Assembly (NCBI GenBank): GCA_023251255.1
Contig: JAHEZD010000001.1
Coordinates: 121,279 to 185,278, forward strand
Length of the DNA stretch: 64,000 nt
Direction: 5' to 3'
From: Chitinophagaceae bacterium
GTDB lineage: Bacteria; Bacteroidota; Bacteroidia; Chitinophagales; Chitinophagaceae
The notes beneath the pieces were generated by a model. That model was not told where the DNA came from, ran no database searches, and saw only the letters and a program-made list of their open reading frames with translations. A program made the translations under genes and the position numbers. Positions 1 through 9,197 of this stretch are shown here, one piece after another (within the stretch, counting starts at the first letter, position 1; every line of letters starts with the position of its first letter).

Positions 1-2
1 TT

Positions 3-2255
3 GAGAGCGGTGATGAAATCTATGTAAAAGGGGATGACCCATCCGGTTGTGGACTGGTACTGTCCAACCTGAATGACTGTGCCAATACGCAGCTTATCTG
101 GGCCTATGACAGGGATAAGGACCTGTCCACTTCACTCACCAACACAGCGCCTAACTTTATCTTTTTGGACAAGGACGGCCAGCCCTATACCCGCAGCAAT
201 GTAACCCTGCGGATTGTAAGGAGCGGTAAGCGGAACATGTTGGGCACTCCTGCTGCATCAGTAACCAGTATGACCGACCCCGTGTCTGGGTCCAGTGGGC
301 AAATAGACATAAACAGTTCCAGCAAAGTGGTGGCCGCTTCTGCCGCCGAGTACCTGGAAAGATGGCAAACAGACAGGGACGTAATCAAAAGGAAGCAGAT
401 TTTCTACAATTCCTCCACTTGTTCGGAGTATGAAATAGATGCTTGTACCGGCTACTTAAACAAAAGGATAAATCCCTATACCAAGGGCCTATTGGGCACT
501 TTCCATAGCTGGAGAAACAGGACCCTGTACGGAAACAGGACAGGCACTGATGCCAGTGGCCAGACAGCCCTACCTGAAAATGGATTTGTGGACAATTTCC
601 AGTTGTTCTGGGTGTTCAATACACCACATAACCTTGTTCCCAGCCCCAGTGCCCTATGGGTAGTGAACAGTCAGTTAACACGCATCAATGGCAGGGGCAT
701 GGAACTGGAAACCAAGGATGCACTGGACATTTATACCGCTGCACAGTACAGCTACAACAAGGATTTTCCTGTGGCCATGGGCAGTAACACCCGCTACAAT
801 GAAATGGGCGTGGCCAATTTTGAAAATGATGATGTAGATGCAGCACTGAGGCCACTTCCTGGTGGTGGCCCAAGTGGTGGCAGTGGCAGCTCCTGTTCCA
901 AGGGGCACCTGGACTTTTCTTCGGTGAGCACTACCATAGTGGCAGGGGATGAAGGGTTCAATGCCCATACAGGCAAGAAAGTATTGAAAATTGGTGCTGG
1001 CTCTTTGGCTTTAGCAAAGCAAATCCCAGTAGGCGATAACAATGTACCATTTGCTGCCAACAATTTCAGTTTTGGCAGTAAAACACCTACGGTATTGGCC
1101 AATCCAGGTATTACCATTTCGAATATTGCTTCTTCAGTAAGTTCACTTACCTCCCTTCTAACACTTACAGATTTTAGTTATGGCAATTCAACTATAAACA
1201 TGAATGTTATTCCTAAATATTTGAAAATGCTCTCTAGTGGCAGTGCTGCAGGTTATGATTATACATTCAATACAACAGAGTATTTTGAAACCGCTGGAGG
1301 TATATATACTGTATATGAGAAAGTTAATGCCGCTGGAGCTTTGGCAGGGGTAAGTTCTACCCAATCATCATCTATGGGCATTAAGATCACTTCAGTTGAG
1401 AGCGGTACTGAATTCTCATTGGACCCTATCAATACCACTTTTGGAACCAGCCCGGGCTCTGAAGACGTGAAAGAATTTACTGTTTGCTTACCTAAGGGTA
1501 AATACAAGATTTACAGTACCTGCTTTATAGGCTACCAAGCAAATTGCGATTCGAACCCTAATGATTTTATTGTTGATGGAATTGATTGCCGAACCGAAGC
1601 ACTTAATTCTGCAGCATTATACTGCACACATAATTTCACTTTTTATTTGACCCCATCTGGAGGTTCGGCCGCAATCATCGGCTACCAGGACCTGTCCTCC
1701 ATGAGCAGCTGCACCTACACTACACCCATAGAAGGTGCCGAACAGATGCTGAACCCCGAGTTTTCCATTTTGCCCAATAAGAAAATGCTGTTCAGCAGTT
1801 GGGCAAGGGAAGCGGTTACCGGTCCGGTGCAAACCTATACCAACAGTGTGGTTGAACTGTCCTTTAAGGATGCCAGTGGAAACCCCATTGGGTCCACCAT
1901 CAGCATTTCGCCGGCTGGGCCCATTATAGAAGGGTGGCAGAAACTGGAAAAGGAATTCACGGCCCCTACAGGTGCGGTAACCATGGAGTGCCTATTGAAA
2001 AACAATAGTTCAACGGCAAACAATTACTGGGACGATATCCGCATCCATCCTTTCAATGCCAATTTGAAAGCATACGTCTATGACCCCATTAACCTGCGCT
2101 TGGTGGCAGAACTGGACGCCAATAACTACGCCAGTTTCTATGAGTACGACGAAGAGGGTACGCTGATCAGGACCAAGGCAGAAACAAGGGAAGGCATCAA
2201 GACCATCAAGGAAACCAGGAGTGCAAAACAGAAAAAAATTACGGACCTGCAATAA
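3..2255 (+). CDS. C-terminal part of a large secreted Rhs-operon protein (5' end outside window)
   Basis: The frame is open from base 3, so the start lies upstream of the window and the first in-frame TTG at 165 is not a believable start. About 750 residues are visible. There is a Gly/Ser-rich linker (PGGGPSGGSGSS, near base 865). The C-terminus is YD-like (YVYDPINLRLVAELD, then FYEYDEEGTLIRTK), a pattern I associate with large Bacteroidota surface proteins encoded just before Rhs genes. Bases about 1090-1670 are visibly AT-richer than both flanks, which suggests a swapped or variable internal domain. The next gene starts one base after this stop, so the two are almost certainly co-transcribed. 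The role is not known; a structural or carrier part of the Rhs system is inferred from position only. Confidence 0.75.
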   Translation, partial: ESGDEIYVKGDDPSGCGLVLSNLNDCANTQLIWAYDRDKDLSTSLTNTAPNFIFLDKDGQPYTRSNVTLRIVRSGKRNMLGTPAASVTSMTDPVSGSSGQIDINSSSKVVAASAAEYLERWQTDRDVIKRKQIFYNSSTCSEYEIDACTGYLNKRINPYTKGLLGTFHSWRNRTLYGNRTGTDASGQTALPENGFVDNFQLFWVFNTPHNLVPSPSALWVVNSQLTRINGRGMELETKDALDIYTAAQYSYNKDFPVAMGSNTRYNEMGVANFENDDVDAALRPLPGGGPSGGSGSSCSKGHLDFSSVSTTIVAGDEGFNAHTGKKVLKIGAGSLALAKQIPVGDNNVPFAANNFSFGSKTPTVLANPGITISNIASSVSSLTSLLTLTDFSYGNSTINMNVIPKYLKMLSSGSAAGYDYTFNTTEYFETAGGIYTVYEKVNAAGALAGVSSTQSSSMGIKITSVESGTEFSLDPINTTFGTSPGSEDVKEFTVCLPKGKYKIYSTCFIGYQANCDSNPNDFIVDGIDCRTEALNSAALYCTHNFTFYLTPSGGSAAIIGYQDLSSMSSCTYTTPIEGAEQMLNPEFSILPNKKMLFSSWAREAVTGPVQTYTNSVVELSFKDASGNPIGSTISISPAGPIIEGWQKLEKEFTAPTGAVTMECLLKNNSSTANNYWDDIRIHPFNANLKAYVYDPINLRLVAELDANNYASFYEYDEEGTLIRTKAETREGIKTIKETRSAKQKKITDLQ

Positions 2256-2256
2256 G

Positions 2257-3075
2257 ATGAAATACAAACAGTACTTAGCCTATTCACTGCTGGCAGCAGC
2301 TTTGCTGCTGGCCGGCCATGCAGGCGCACAGCGCAAGAAGGACAGTTTGGCCCTGTACCGGGAGTTTGTTGCGGTAAGCAAAAATTACCAGCAACTGCCC
2401 CTGCAGGCCAGGATACTGTTCAGGAAATCTACGGTTCCCCATCTTGCGGGTAAGGGCAGTGAGTCCACACTGGCGGAGTTTTACTTGCAGAAAGGAGATG
2501 GCTACATAAAGTTTGGGGAACTGGAGCAGGTGGTGAACGACTCCTTAATGCTGCTGGTGAATAACCGGATGAAAATGTTCATGCTGGTCAAGCAGGAGGC
2601 AGGCACCATGGATAAATCCCTCACCATGTTTCCCGGTCTTCCCAAGGCCTCACTGGAGGCCATGGGCAAAAAATACCTGGCAGAAAAGCAGGTAGTGAAT
2701 GATGTGGATACGCTCATTAAACTAAGTACTAGAAAACTGCTGCAAGGCACGGACAAACCATTGGAAGAAGTGGAAATAAGGTACAGCGGTTCCATGAACC
2801 CTGTGGTTGCCAGAACGGTAAAAAGGAAGCTGCTGCCCTTAACAGATACCACAGGGGCCAGTAAGGATATACCTAACGCAAACCGTGTGCACATAGACAT
2901 GTCAGGGGATTACTTACTGAGCGAGGAAGTGAACGAATACCTGTTCCAGTACATAGCACATGCCGAAGGCATAGTAGTACCTGTGACCTTAAGCAATAGA
3001 TTGGTGAAAAATGCGGCAGGTGAATGGGTGCCTGCAAAGGGGTATGAGGGTTACAGCATTAGGAGGCAGCAGTAG
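2257..3075 (+). CDS. Small secreted protein of the Rhs operon, unknown function
   Basis: I chose the ATG at 2257, one base after the upstream stop, because it gives a clean signal peptide: MKYKQ, then a hydrophobic stretch ending LAGHAGA before QRKKD. A longer GTG start at 2221 would bury that signal and overlap the upstream gene. The product has 272 residues and no cysteine-rich or catalytic motif that I recognise; it is mixed alpha/beta and charged. It sits between the large YD-like protein and the Rhs gene, so a role in export, assembly or anchoring of the Rhs protein is an inference from context. The family is not recognised. Confidence 0.75.
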   Translation: MKYKQYLAYSLLAAALLLAGHAGAQRKKDSLALYREFVAVSKNYQQLPLQARILFRKSTVPHLAGKGSESTLAEFYLQKGDGYIKFGELEQVVNDSLMLLVNNRMKMFMLVKQEAGTMDKSLTMFPGLPKASLEAMGKKYLAEKQVVNDVDTLIKLSTRKLLQGTDKPLEEVEIRYSGSMNPVVARTVKRKLLPLTDTTGASKDIPNANRVHIDMSGDYLLSEEVNEYLFQYIAHAEGIVVPVTLSNRLVKNAAGEWVPAKGYEGYSIRRQQ

Positions 3076-3104
3076 GGCCATGGATAGAGTAGGAGGCTGC
3101 AAAG

Positions 3105-3152
3105 AAAAAACGTAGTTTTTTCTACTTAGTGTCTTGGCGCCTTGGTGGTAAA
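3105..3152 (-). repeat. Dispersed short repeat with hairpin and T-run, copy 1
   Basis: On the minus strand this reads TTTACCACCAAGGCGCCAAG, then ACACTAAG, then a small hairpin (GTAG-A6-CTAC) and a T-run. A second copy of the same layout lies on the plus strand at 39906-39951. The hairpin plus T-run could act as a terminator on either strand. Confidence 0.5.
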
Positions 3153-3266
3153 ATTTGGTTCAATCTGCCGTTTGCATAGCAAACATTGGCACCAATGGAA
3201 CAGGGCAGTAATAACAATAGTTGAAATTGAACAGTAATGGCTACGGCCAATAAAAAATAGCAAGGC

Positions 3267-6200
3267 ATGGAAAATAGATCCGAACAATACAAACTGGCAT
3301 ATATGGCAAAGCATCATTTCAAACAAATGGCAGGCATTTTTACCCATGTGGTAGCAAAGCCTGCAAGGCTATACAGAACCATTATTTGCTTGGCATGGGC
3401 CATTGGCTTTTCGCAGCATGCATTGGCTGGTGGCAATGTTGACGAAGGCATAAAGGACCCCAAGCGGGCCGTGTTTTTCACAGGAACGGTGGATGTAACC
3501 ACTGGTACCCACCAGTCACGCGCCATTGAAGTGGACCCCACCAAGAGCGCCATTTTGCCAGGTACGGCTTTGACCAGTTTTTCCGGGGAAACCTCCAGGA
3601 AGGTAACTACCTTGATTAGCTTTAATATAAAAGAAGAAACTACCAAACTGATACCTACAGACTTTACCGCCAGTATTGTCATCAGCATTGATTATGGCCC
3701 CTCCTCCTCCTCCATTACCACTGTTAGCAAGACCCTAACGGTGGACTACAAAAGAAATGCAGGTACCAAGTACAATGCCAGGGCCTATTGTACGGTGCCC
3801 GATGCAGAATATGTAAAAGTGAGCATTACGGACCGTTCCGGCATACCAGTGATCACTGCCGGCAGCAATACACTGGACACCAGGGAAGTACTCTACCTGG
3901 TGGCAGAGATGGATGTGACCCGTAAAATGGAACTGGCAACCGGCATTACCCCTTCCACTTTCAAAGTAACCACCAATGCATCGGATATAGCCTCGCCAAA
4001 AACCGTTATGGAAGATGCGGCACTGGTGGAATGGACATGGCCCGTAAACCAGGGCATCAATATGCTGCAACTGGAATGGGCCTGGGTAGAAGATGAAATG
4101 GTGGACAATTACAAGGACGGCACCGGTACATTCAGTACGGACCTCGTATTCAGGGGCAGTACCACCCGAATAGACCTGCCCTTTTCGGCAACGGGCAGTT
4201 ACAAGATACCCTTCCTGTACGATGGCACGGGCATGCTCTACGTGCGCATGCGGCCCTGCAATGCCAAAGCCTCGGGCAACAGGACAGATGGTGCCTGGGC
4301 CAGTACCTTTCCCAAGGACGGTTCCGGCAATGCCGTACATTCCACTGGCCATGAACCCGGGCTGAACTGGCAGGTAAGCACCAGTTTTGCAGAAGAAGGC
4401 AAGTCCAAAACAGTGATCAGCTATTTTGACGGCTCCCTGCGCAGCAGGCAAACCGTTACCAAGGACAATGTGAGGGACTCCGTACTGGCCTCCGAAACAT
4501 TCTATGATTACCAGGGCAGGCCCGCCGTGCAGGTACTGCCCACGCCCACCATGGAAAACACGATCCGCTACCAGACAAACCTGAACCTGTTCAATGGCCA
4601 GGCCAACAATGAAAAAGACCCTGCGGAATTCTTTGACCTGCAGCCCATCAATACGCTTACTTCCTATGCCACGGCGTATTTAAAGAAAACAACAGGCTCC
4701 TCCAAATACTACAGTGAGAACAACGCCTCTGTGACCAATGCAGATGAAACAAGGTTCATACCCAATGCCAATGGCTACCCCTTTACCGTAACGCGCTACA
4801 CACCAGATGCCACGGGCAGGGTACTGGCCCAGAGCGGGGTAGGGGAAAAGCATGCCATGGGCGGCTCACAAGTGACCAAGTACTACTACGGTGCCGCTGC
4901 ACAGGTAGAACTGGATGGGCTGTTTGGCGTGGAAGCAGGCAATGCTTCGCACTATTCCAAGAACCTGGTGAAAGATGCCAATGGACAAATGAGCGTAAGC
5001 TATGTGGACATGCATGGCCGTACCGTAGCTACGGCACTGGCTGGTGACCCTGACCATAGCGCCGTTAACCTGGCCCCTTTAAGTGCCGCCACCTATCCAT
5101 CCGGCACAGCCTTTACCAATGGTATTGTAAGGGACCTCCTCTCGGACAATACCAATAGGGTCAAAAACAACAATGCCATTGAATCGGTCAATAGTTTATT
5201 GATTTCCGTGCCCAACTTGCAATACAAGTTTACCTACCAATTGAATCCCGAAACCCTCAAGTATAGTTTCCTCAACTGCAATGGCGTTAGTTTCTGCCAT
5301 GACTGCATGTACAATTTGGAGATAACCATCACCAATGATGCAGGTGAGCAGAGCTTCCTGCACGGCGACCCTGCGGACATGGCCAGCCCACCATCCGATA
5401 AGGTTACCTACAAGTACAATAACATTAACCTGGATGCCGACCAGTCCTGCTCCACTGCGGTAGCTTCTTTTGGAGGCTTTGCCACCAATAAAGTGGAGTT
5501 CAGTATCTACCCCACGGAAGCCGGATCCTATTCCGTGCGCAAAACACTCACCATTAGTGAAGCCTCCTTGGCCAAGTACAAGGCACTTTTCCAAAAAGAC
5601 CAGGACGAGAACTGCTTCAATACCCTGCTCAGCACCATTACTACCCAATTGCAGAATGCGTCGCATTGTAACGATGTGCCACCACCTGCTGATACATTGA
5701 CCTGTGCCACCTGTGCGGCGCATTTGGGCGACTGGGAAACTTTCAGGAACAACTATTTGCTGTCCCTGGGCTATGGAAGCGGCACACCCAAAACCATTAC
5801 GATGGCCGACCTGGCTGCTGTGCCCGCTGCGGTCATCACGGAAATACAAAGCAACTATAACACGGAAACAGAAAAGTGCAATAAACTCTGCCCCTCAGCA
5901 GACCACTCCGTTTCCTCCATCAGGCAAATGATGCTGGCAGATATGAAACCTTTTGAAGGCCAGTATGCCAAGGGCAAGGACTGGACGGGCAACCATGCAT
6001 CCACTGGCACAGCGGGCACCAACCCTGATTACTATGCCATGCACCACCAGTACGATATCTTCTCCAGGGCCTTCTCCAATGCCCTGTACCCGCATTACCT
6101 CCGTCCCGTGGACCCAGCCTTGGCAGCCGCCCCAGTGGCAGGCTCGTCGCCCACACCCATCGACTATTATTACAATGGCCAAAATGCCATAGACCTTACC

Positions 6201-9197
6201 ATCAATGCCTCCGGTGACTGGAGCATCCTGAACGGACTGACCAATGCCACCGATGTGGCCAATGAAACCGAGTTTGCCAACCGCTTCCAGAACAGTTGGG
6301 AAAACGCCCTATTGCCCTACCACCCGGAATACAACAAGCTGAAATTTGTGGAGACCACGGACATGAAGGATACCTATAACTGGCTGGCTACGTTTCAAAG
6401 CCAGACCACCTGGCCATCTAGCGGCACATTAGCTACGGTACCGGGTCCCTTGGTTACCGGTACACCGGTGCCTGCGGATGCTGCCAGTGCAGTGGATAAG
6501 CTGTATAGCTATGCCTATGCGCATCCGGAAGCAGGCACAGTTACGGACCATTACGCAGACATGTACACCAAGGTAAACATTGGTGGCTACCTGCCTGTTT
6601 CCACCACCGCTACAGTAACCATGTGGCAGGTGGCTTATGGCAACCTGAAATGCGATGGTGCCACAGACCGTCCAGGCTGCTATCTATCAGCGCCCAAAAA
6701 CCCGGCTGCTTTACTGGCCAGCCCTTCCAGCTATCCGCTTTTCAATAGTTTGACCACAGATGAGATGAACAAGGTATGGTCCGTTTTCCAGGCATTGTAC
6801 CTGGCCGAAAGGAGCAAACACCTGAATGCCTATATCAATGCAAAAGTGCCCTTTGCGGACGGGGTAACCACGTCCGACATGCTGCGCGACCATGGTTACT
6901 ACGTGCATTTTCCCAAGGATGACAACCAGATTGTGCAACAGGGAGATGGCAATGGCACCACCGACAATACCTGGTGGCCTACCACCGCAGGCAGTGCCCC
7001 CACAGGCGTGAGCCTGGACCCCGCAGACCATACGGCCAGCAGCTACCAGACCAAGTGCGAAAGCTATGCGCCCGTATGGAAGGCCGAACTGCTGCAATGC
7101 CCTGCCATTGCCAGCCTAAACATAACCGACCAGGACCAATTACTGAACAATATCATCTACGGCATAGAACCTGTTACCAGCCCTACGCACAAGCAGGGCA
7201 TGATTGAAGTATGCGTAAGGGGCAGTGATGCCGACAATCCAGACGGTGCATCCAATGCTGCCTCCCCAATAACTGGCCAGCCACTGAACTTTAAAGAAGT
7301 AATCGATGCTGCTTTTGCTGCCCATTCGCCCAGTATTGCCAAGACTGAACTCTGCAATACGTACATGATAGAATGGCCCAAGATCAGGGGCAAGAACCCA
7401 GTGATTACAGCCCCCATCATTACCTCTTCCACCTCCTGTTTGAGGAGCAGGTTTGCAGCGGTAAAAACCGAATCGCTGGCCGCAGAATATGCGGACAGCT
7501 ATACGGGCTTCAACGGTTTCCTCAGCCATGTGTACAAGGAATATATTACGGAAAGCCTGTACACCCATTTCAATACTTTCACCACCGGCAGCAGTGAACT
7601 GCTGAAAGCACCGGAAACCGTACCGGTATCCATGGGCTGCAACTATCCGGCCGTGGTTAACTGCCTTACCTGTGCAGACCTCAGCAGCCATATAGGCGCA
7701 TTTATTAGCGAGTTTGGCACCTTGCTGGGTGCCCCTTACAATGCTGCACCCGTGCTTACGGGCACCAACCAGTTAACGGCCCTTGAAATGAGCCGCAATG
7801 AGCTATTGGCCAAGTACATCAATTACCGTACAGGACTGCAGTACACTTGGGTGGACTATTTTACCAATGCCCAAACAAACGGTTGCGTGCTTACCGACTA
7901 TGCCTCCAACACAGGGGCTACCCAAACGGTCATCTGCCGCAATACAGCGCCACTGAACCAGAACCCCAGCTTCCTGCCCACCGACCCCTGCCAGCATACC
8001 AACCAAATGGCCTATGCCATTGCGCAGAACATTTACCACCAGCAAATGGAAAGCAAGCTGGAAGAATGGGAGAAGGCCTACAGGGCCAAATGCCTCTCCG
8101 CCCAGCAATTGGAATCGTTCAGTGTGCAGTACGTCAATGCGGAATACCATTATACCCTTTACTATTATGACCAAGCAGGCAACCTGGTAAAGACCGTGCC
8201 CCCACAGGGTGTGAGCCCCAAGTTTGGCGACGCCACCTTCCTGGCAGATGTTAAGGCCGCAAGGACCAGCTATATAGCAGGCGGTACCTATACGGATATG
8301 ACCGCTACCATTCCCACACGCAGTTTAGTACCAGACCATAGCCTTATTACCCAGTACCGCTACAATACGCTGAACCAGGTAGTGGAGCAGAAAACACCCG
8401 ATGCCGGCACCAGCCATTTCTGGTACGATAGGCTGGGCAGGCTGGTGCTCAGCCAAAATGCGAAGCAGCTTGTGGGCAACCTGTACAGCTATACATTGTA
8501 TGATGATTTGGGAAGGATAGCCGAAGTGGGCGAACTGCCCAAAACCACCACTTATTCCGTAAGTGATGTTAGGACCATTGCACGGGACCAGTCCCTGCTG
8601 GACCCCTGGCGAAAGGGTACTGCCAGCTATGCGGGCACTTCTGGGCAGCCACACCAGGTAACGGTTACACAGTACGATATCAGCTATATCAGCGGTGGCA
8701 ATGACCTGCTGCCCTTCCTGGACCAGCAGAACCTGCGCAACCGTGTAAGCTATACCGCTGTGTACGACCAGATAACAGCCGTGGGCACCGCTACACCGGG
8801 CGGGCATTCGGCCGCCACTTTCTACACCTACGATATCCATGGCAATGTGGGCGAACTGCTGCAGGACTATGGCAGCAGCACCAATACGGCCACTGCCAAC
8901 AGCATGAACGCAGTGGAACGCTACAAGAAAATAGCCTATGTTTATGACCTCATCAGCGGCAAGGTAAACAGCGTAAGCTACCAGCCCGGCAGGAAGGACC
9001 AGTTTTACACCGCTACAGTTACGATGCGGAAAACAGGCTCACCGAAGTGGAAACCAGCCTGGACAATATTTACTGGGAAAGGGATGCCACCTACCAGTAC
9101 TACAAGCATGGCCCGCTGGCCCGCACGGTACTGGGCAAGCAGCGGGTGCAGGGCATTGACTATGCCTATACCCTACAGGGCTGGCTCAAGGGCGTGA
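3267..9197 (+). CDS. Rhs/YD-repeat protein, N-terminal and middle part (frameshifted before the core)
   Basis: This is the first and larger part of a giant Rhs protein. The N-terminus has a late signal peptide (LYRTIICLAWAIGFSQHALA), so Sec export is likely; starts at 3303 or 3327 are also possible. Then comes the region typical of Bacteroidota Rhs proteins (ISYFDGSLRSRQTV, FYDYQGRPAVQVLP), YD-type repeats (YYYDQAGNLVKTVPPQG, YRYNTLNQVVEQKTPDAG, WYDRLGRLVLSQN) and two related Cys-pair segments (LTCATCAAH and CLTCADLSSH). True homology stops at base 9008: one base is missing in TTTTACACCGC, and the expected continuation HRYSYDAENRLTEVE is in the next frame. Residues after about 1914 are therefore out-of-frame translation. 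The rebuilt protein would be about 2780 residues. If the shift is real, the toxin tip is not made. Confidence 0.85.
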   Translation: MENRSEQYKLAYMAKHHFKQMAGIFTHVVAKPARLYRTIICLAWAIGFSQHALAGGNVDEGIKDPKRAVFFTGTVDVTTGTHQSRAIEVDPTKSAILPGTALTSFSGETSRKVTTLISFNIKEETTKLIPTDFTASIVISIDYGPSSSSITTVSKTLTVDYKRNAGTKYNARAYCTVPDAEYVKVSITDRSGIPVITAGSNTLDTREVLYLVAEMDVTRKMELATGITPSTFKVTTNASDIASPKTVMEDAALVEWTWPVNQGINMLQLEWAWVEDEMVDNYKDGTGTFSTDLVFRGSTTRIDLPFSATGSYKIPFLYDGTGMLYVRMRPCNAKASGNRTDGAWASTFPKDGSGNAVHSTGHEPGLNWQVSTSFAEEGKSKTVISYFDGSLRSRQTVTKDNVRDSVLASETFYDYQGRPAVQVLPTPTMENTIRYQTNLNLFNGQANNEKDPAEFFDLQPINTLTSYATAYLKKTTGSSKYYSENNASVTNADETRFIPNANGYPFTVTRYTPDATGRVLAQSGVGEKHAMGGSQVTKYYYGAAAQVELDGLFGVEAGNASHYSKNLVKDANGQMSVSYVDMHGRTVATALAGDPDHSAVNLAPLSAATYPSGTAFTNGIVRDLLSDNTNRVKNNNAIESVNSLLISVPNLQYKFTYQLNPETLKYSFLNCNGVSFCHDCMYNLEITITNDAGEQSFLHGDPADMASPPSDKVTYKYNNINLDADQSCSTAVASFGGFATNKVEFSIYPTEAGSYSVRKTLTISEASLAKYKALFQKDQDENCFNTLLSTITTQLQNASHCNDVPPPADTLTCATCAAHLGDWETFRNNYLLSLGYGSGTPKTITMADLAAVPAAVITEIQSNYNTETEKCNKLCPSADHSVSSIRQMMLADMKPFEGQYAKGKDWTGNHASTGTAGTNPDYYAMHHQYDIFSRAFSNALYPHYLRPVDPALAAAPVAGSSPTPIDYYYNGQNAIDLTINASGDWSILNGLTNATDVANETEFANRFQNSWENALLPYHPEYNKLKFVETTDMKDTYNWLATFQSQTTWPSSGTLATVPGPLVTGTPVPADAASAVDKLYSYAYAHPEAGTVTDHYADMYTKVNIGGYLPVSTTATVTMWQVAYGNLKCDGATDRPGCYLSAPKNPAALLASPSSYPLFNSLTTDEMNKVWSVFQALYLAERSKHLNAYINAKVPFADGVTTSDMLRDHGYYVHFPKDDNQIVQQGDGNGTTDNTWWPTTAGSAPTGVSLDPADHTASSYQTKCESYAPVWKAELLQCPAIASLNITDQDQLLNNIIYGIEPVTSPTHKQGMIEVCVRGSDADNPDGASNAASPITGQPLNFKEVIDAAFAAHSPSIAKTELCNTYMIEWPKIRGKNPVITAPIITSSTSCLRSRFAAVKTESLAAEYADSYTGFNGFLSHVYKEYITESLYTHFNTFTTGSSELLKAPETVPVSMGCNYPAVVNCLTCADLSSHIGAFISEFGTLLGAPYNAAPVLTGTNQLTALEMSRNELLAKYINYRTGLQYTWVDYFTNAQTNGCVLTDYASNTGATQTVICRNTAPLNQNPSFLPTDPCQHTNQMAYAIAQNIYHQQMESKLEEWEKAYRAKCLSAQQLESFSVQYVNAEYHYTLYYYDQAGNLVKTVPPQGVSPKFGDATFLADVKAARTSYIAGGTYTDMTATIPTRSLVPDHSLITQYRYNTLNQVVEQKTPDAGTSHFWYDRLGRLVLSQNAKQLVGNLYSYTLYDDLGRIAEVGELPKTTTYSVSDVRTIARDQSLLDPWRKGTASYAGTSGQPHQVTVTQYDISYISGGNDLLPFLDQQNLRNRVSYTAVYDQITAVGTATPGGHSAATFYTYDIHGNVGELLQDYGSSTNTATANSMNAVERYKKIAYVYDLISGKVNSVSYQPGRKDQFYTATVTMRKTGSPKWKPAWTIFTGKGMPPTSTTSMARWPARYWASSGCRALTMPIPYRAGSRA

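Noticed and set aside
5196-5849. 217-codon antisense frame inside the Rhs gene
   Set aside because: Long antisense frames are common opposite GC-richer Rhs DNA. Its protein is Cys/His-rich nonsense, and no start context or homology was seen.
9003-9012. Programmed -1 ribosomal frameshift at TTTTAC in the Rhs gene
   Set aside because: The site does not fit the X-XXY-YYZ slippery pattern, and I saw no convincing downstream stem-loop. A missing C restores a perfect frame, so mutation or sequence error is simpler.
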